This document shows, piece after piece, positions 6,291 to 8,384 of a stretch of DNA of 8,384 bases. The DNA comes from JBNFVY01 sp049943335 (lineage in GTDB: Bacteria; Pseudomonadota; Alphaproteobacteria; Rhodobacterales; Rhodobacteraceae). The translations under genes and the position numbers were made by a program. Where the stretch lies: contig NZ_JBNFVY010000020.1 in the NCBI RefSeq assembly GCF_049943335.1, positions 1 to 8,384 of the forward strand. Reading direction: 5' to 3'. The stretch's first letter is position 1; each line of letters starts with the position of its first letter. The notes below the pieces were generated by a model. The model made no database searches and was not told where the DNA came from. It saw only the letters and a program-made list of their open reading frames with translations.

Positions 6291-7531
6291 CCGGACCATG
6301 GGACAAGACGGATCCGCCCAATGCGCATTTTCTCGACGGGCATTCGGCAACGCTCTATCCGGCCTGGCTGTCACTGGATGAAAGCGAAGGGGACGGAGTT
6401 CTTGTGATCCGGACCGCTCAGGTATCAGCGCCCCCGTCCATCCCTGATCCGCAACAGCGCCCGGGTGCCAGGTTGGTGTCTGACCCGGCCCGCCCTGATG
6501 CGCCGCGCCGGTGGGCCATGCCGGATCTGCGCGCCGTGCCGGGGCAGGCCGGGCGCGACACCGTGATCGTGACGCACAAAGACCATCCGCTGGCCCGCCT
6601 GATCGTGCATGGCCCCCAGGCGCGTCAGGTCATCTTGCGCCGCGCGCGGCACCTGTCGGCGCGCCCGCCGGTTCGGGGCAGGGGGCGGCTGGCGATCTGG
6701 GCGGCGGCCGCTCTGTCGTCGGTGGCGTTGATCCTGTTTGTGCTGCTGCCTTCGATTTCCGATCAGCTTGCCAAATATCTGCCCTACGATGGTGAAAAAG
6801 CGTTGGGCGATACCACCTATGGCCAAATCCGCGAGGCGCTGTCGCGCACGAATGCGCCTGTGCAAACCTGCGTCGCGCCAGATGGGTTGGACGCATTGAG
6901 GCGGATGCGCGAACGGCTGGAAGCGCAGGCAAATCTGCCCTATCCGTTGACTGTTTCGGTTCTGGATCACGACATGATCAACGCCTTTGCCCTGCCGGGT
7001 GGGCGGATCGTGCTGTTTCGCGGGTTGATCGAAGCTGCGCAATCCCCCGAAGAGGTCGCGGCCGTCTTTGCCCATGAAATGGGTCACGTAGAAAGCCGCG
7101 ATCCGACCCGGCACGCCTTGCGATCGGCGGGCAGTTTCGGGGTGCTCGGCCTTTTGTTTGGCGATTTCGCGGGCGGCACTGTGGTTCTGGCCCTGGCAAA
7201 CCGGCTGATCAACGCGCAGTACACCCAGGCCGCCGAAGCGGATGCCGACACTTATGGCTATCGTATCTTGCAGGGCGCGGACGTGTCGCCCGTTCATTTC
7301 GCTACGTTCTTCGGGCGGATGCGCAACACCTATGGCGAAACCGATGGCATCATGCGGCATCTTGAAAGCCACCCCAACCCTTCGGCGCGGATCGACGCGG
7401 CGCGCGCAGCCGCCGATGCGCTTGACGCGCCCACGCGCCCCATCCTGACCAACACCCAATGGGCGGCGCTTCGCGGGGTATGCGACGTCACCGGGATGGG
7501 CGACATTGATAATGGGTCGGGGGCGGACTAG
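6287..7531 (+). CDS. M48-family membrane metallopeptidase with N-terminal domain
   Basis: The 414-residue protein is a zinc protease. The gluzincin motif H263-E-M-G-H267 gives two zinc ligands and the catalytic Glu264; Glu317 of the E-x-x-A-D motif (317-321) is the third ligand. SHPNPSAR with His362 is the downstream feature common in M48 proteins. Upstream, FALPGGRIVLFRGL marks the start of the peptidase fold. One transmembrane helix lies at 135-157, so the catalytic part is probably periplasmic and the first about 130 residues cytosolic. That N-terminal part (DGHSATLYPAWLSL...RRWAMPDLR...ARLIVHG) resembles a domain seen in other alphaproteobacterial M48 proteins (I recall it as DUF7092; unverified). 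BepA, LoiP and HtpX relatives act in envelope quality control, and a similar role here is inference. The ATG at 6287 has GGGGG (6275-6279) 7 nt upstream and overlaps the DUF898 stop. Confidence 0.93.
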   Translation: MTGPWDKTDPPNAHFLDGHSATLYPAWLSLDESEGDGVLVIRTAQVSAPPSIPDPQQRPGARLVSDPARPDAPRRWAMPDLRAVPGQAGRDTVIVTHKDHPLARLIVHGPQARQVILRRARHLSARPPVRGRGRLAIWAAAALSSVALILFVLLPSISDQLAKYLPYDGEKALGDTTYGQIREALSRTNAPVQTCVAPDGLDALRRMRERLEAQANLPYPLTVSVLDHDMINAFALPGGRIVLFRGLIEAAQSPEEVAAVFAHEMGHVESRDPTRHALRSAGSFGVLGLLFGDFAGGTVVLALANRLINAQYTQAAEADADTYGYRILQGADVSPVHFATFFGRMRNTYGETDGIMRHLESHPNPSARIDAARAAADALDAPTRPILTNTQWAALRGVCDVTGMGDIDNGSGAD

Positions 7532-7537
7532 GTTGAG

Positions 7538-7551
7538 CGTTCAATTGAACG
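7538..7551. repeat. Perfect 14-bp palindrome, possible operator
   Basis: CGTTCAATTGAACG reads the same on both strands. It lies 6 nt after the protease stop and 14 nt before the lipoprotein ATG, in the only spacer between the two. It is AT-rich at the centre in a GC-rich region. It could be a protein-binding site or a weak mRNA hairpin; there is no following T run, so it is not an intrinsic terminator. Confidence 0.45.
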
Positions 7552-7554
7552 ACC

Positions 7555-7560
7555 GGGGGA
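7555..7560 (+). promoter_or_regulatory. Ribosome binding site deciding the lipoprotein start
   Basis: GGGGGA stands 5 nt upstream of the ATG at 7566. The same frame is open from an ATG at 7506, but that start overlaps the protease gene and would put 20 extra hydrophilic residues before the signal peptide. Confidence 0.7.
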
Positions 7561-7565
7561 AAATA

Positions 7566-8207
7566 ATGCTGAACAGGGTTTCGGCGCAAATGCGTCGGCT
7601 GACGCGCGGGGCGGTCGTTTTGGCCTTTGCCGGGCTGCTGGCGGGCTGCGCGGCGGATGCACAGCTTGACGATGAGCCGCCCTTTGATCTGGGTGACTTT
7701 TCGCTTGGGCACAACATTGTTGTCGCCGAAGGCATGCAGCAAGGCCCATTCTCGCGCCAGGCGACCCCGGACGAGGTTCAGGCAGCGCTCAGCAAGGCGA
7801 TCACCGAACGGCTGGGGCGGTACGATGGCGACAAGCTGTATCACATCGGGCTGAAGGTGGATGCCTATGCCCTGGCAATGCCGGGTGTGCCGGTCGTCTT
7901 TACGCCCAAGTCCCTGCTGGTCGTTTCGGCGAACATCTGGGACGATGCGGCGGGCAAGAAACTGACCGACGAGCCCCAGCTTTTGACCGTTTTCGAAGGT
8001 CCGTCCGGCAGCACGTTGGTCGGGTCGGGCCTGACCCGGAACAAGGCGGCGCAGCTTGAAATCCTGTCGGCCAACATGGCCAAACGGGTTGAACGCTGGC
8101 TGCTGGAAAACGGCGAATGGTTCGGGATCGATCCGTCGCGTATCCCCGAACCGCTGGACGATGATCCCCTTGCCAGTCTTGGCGGATCGGAGACCACCGC
8201 GAAGTGA
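7566..8207 (+). CDS. Putative outer-membrane lipoprotein, function unknown
   Basis: The 213-residue protein begins with a typical lipoprotein signal: basic residues (R4, R10, R11, R14), a hydrophobic stretch (16-27) and the lipobox L-L-A-G-C28. Cys28 would be lipidated. Residue +2 is Ala, which does not act as an inner-membrane retention signal, so the outer membrane is likely. The mature part is a single globular domain of about 185 residues with alternating strands and helices. It contains MPGVPVVFTPKSLLVVSANIWDD and a C-terminal helix ending in RVERWLLENGEWFG. I do not recognise the family. The gene follows the M48 protease by 34 nt on the same strand, and both products would have domains in the periplasm, so it may be a partner or substrate (inference). 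The start at 7566 is set by the ribosome site and the signal peptide. Confidence 0.85.
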   Translation: MLNRVSAQMRRLTRGAVVLAFAGLLAGCAADAQLDDEPPFDLGDFSLGHNIVVAEGMQQGPFSRQATPDEVQAALSKAITERLGRYDGDKLYHIGLKVDAYALAMPGVPVVFTPKSLLVVSANIWDDAAGKKLTDEPQLLTVFEGPSGSTLVGSGLTRNKAAQLEILSANMAKRVERWLLENGEWFGIDPSRIPEPLDDDPLASLGGSETTAK

Positions 8208-8210
8208 CGC

Positions 8211-8238
8211 TTGATTTTTCGTCGCTTTGCCAATACTT
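8211..8238 (+). promoter_or_regulatory. Candidate tuf promoter
   Basis: The 82-nt gap before tuf holds CTTGATT (-35-like TTGATT at 8211-8216). About 16 nt further, ATACTT (8233-8238) could serve as a -10 box. The -35 matches the CTTGA core common in alphaproteobacterial promoters; the -10 is weak. A separate promoter would make sense because EF-Tu is needed at far higher levels than the upstream lipoprotein. Confidence 0.3.
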
Positions 8239-8289
8239 CACCCGCGTTACGCAATAGGGCCCCACGGGGCGAACAATCAGAGGCGCCAA

Positions 8290-8384
8290 ATGGCTAAGGA
8301 AAAGTTTGACCGCTCTAAACCGCACGTGAACATCGGTACGATTGGGCACGTTGACCACGGCAAGACCACGCTGACGGCAGCGAT
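8290..8384 (+). CDS. tuf: Elongation factor Tu (N-terminal fragment)
   Basis: These are the first 31 complete codons of tuf; the gene runs off the right edge. The peptide MAKEKFDRSKPHVNIGTIGH is the near-invariant bacterial EF-Tu start, and it is followed by VDHGKTTLTAA. The G1/P-loop GHVDHGKT (residues 19-26) binds the GTP phosphates. EF-Tu delivers aminoacyl-tRNA to the ribosomal A site. The ribosome site AGAGG (8279-8283) sits 6 nt before the ATG. Many proteobacteria carry two tuf copies, one after fusA and one before secE/nusG. This copy is not preceded by fusA, so it is probably the second type, with secE-nusG expected downstream (inference). Confidence 0.97.
   Translation, partial: MAKEKFDRSKPHVNIGTIGHVDHGKTTLTAA

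Noticed and set aside
6425..7459. A 344-codon open frame on the minus strand opposite the M48 protease gene
   Set aside because: The peptide is rich in Arg, Gln, His and Pro with no recognisable domain, as expected for the antisense of a high-GC gene. The plus-strand frame carries complete protease motifs.
8257..8270. GGGCCCCACGGGGC as a terminator before tuf
   Set aside because: The stem could be only 4-5 bp with a very small loop, and no T run follows, so it does not look like an intrinsic terminator.

Overview
The window looks like chromosomal DNA of an alphaproteobacterium, most likely a Rhodobacterales (Roseobacter/Rhodobacter type) organism. The reasons are high GC, GC-rich third codon positions, the style of the ParC and EF-Tu sequences, and a HIG1-type twin-transmembrane protein next to a cobalamin adenosyltransferase and etfB. 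Identifications come from recognising protein sequence by eye; no database search was run.

Left part, minus strand (1-2534). In transcription order: a membrane-anchored SH3-domain protein (2534-2007), a short-chain dehydrogenase/reductase (1967-1131), a 67-residue HIG1-type twin-transmembrane protein (1046-843), a PduO-type ATP:cob(I)alamin adenosyltransferase (838-266), and the first 27 codons of electron transfer flavoprotein subunit beta (83-1, running off the left edge). The HIG1 and adenosyltransferase genes are only 4 nt apart. The other gaps are 39, 84 and 182 nt, so the whole run may not be one transcript. The theme of the last three genes is respiratory or central metabolism: electron transfer, oxidase-type membrane protein and B12 cofactor.

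Divergent region (2535-2656). These 122 nt separate the two strands and must carry the start signals for the SH3-protein gene and for parC.

Right part, plus strand (2657-8384). parC (topoisomerase IV subunit A) overlaps by 8 nt the TTG start of a polytopic DUF898/YjgN-family membrane protein. That gene overlaps by 4 nt (ATGA) an M48 metallopeptidase with a cytosolic N-terminal domain and one transmembrane helix. A small lipoprotein gene follows after 34 nt that contain a perfect 14-bp palindrome. An 82-nt gap then leads to the first 31 codons of tuf (EF-Tu), cut by the right edge. DUF898 protein, M48 protease and lipoprotein look like an envelope-protein module transcribed behind parC. It is the least characterised part of the window and the best candidate for new biology.

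No tRNA, rRNA, CRISPR, insertion sequence, prophage or clear intrinsic terminator was seen. The window is compact housekeeping chromosome, not an accessory island.
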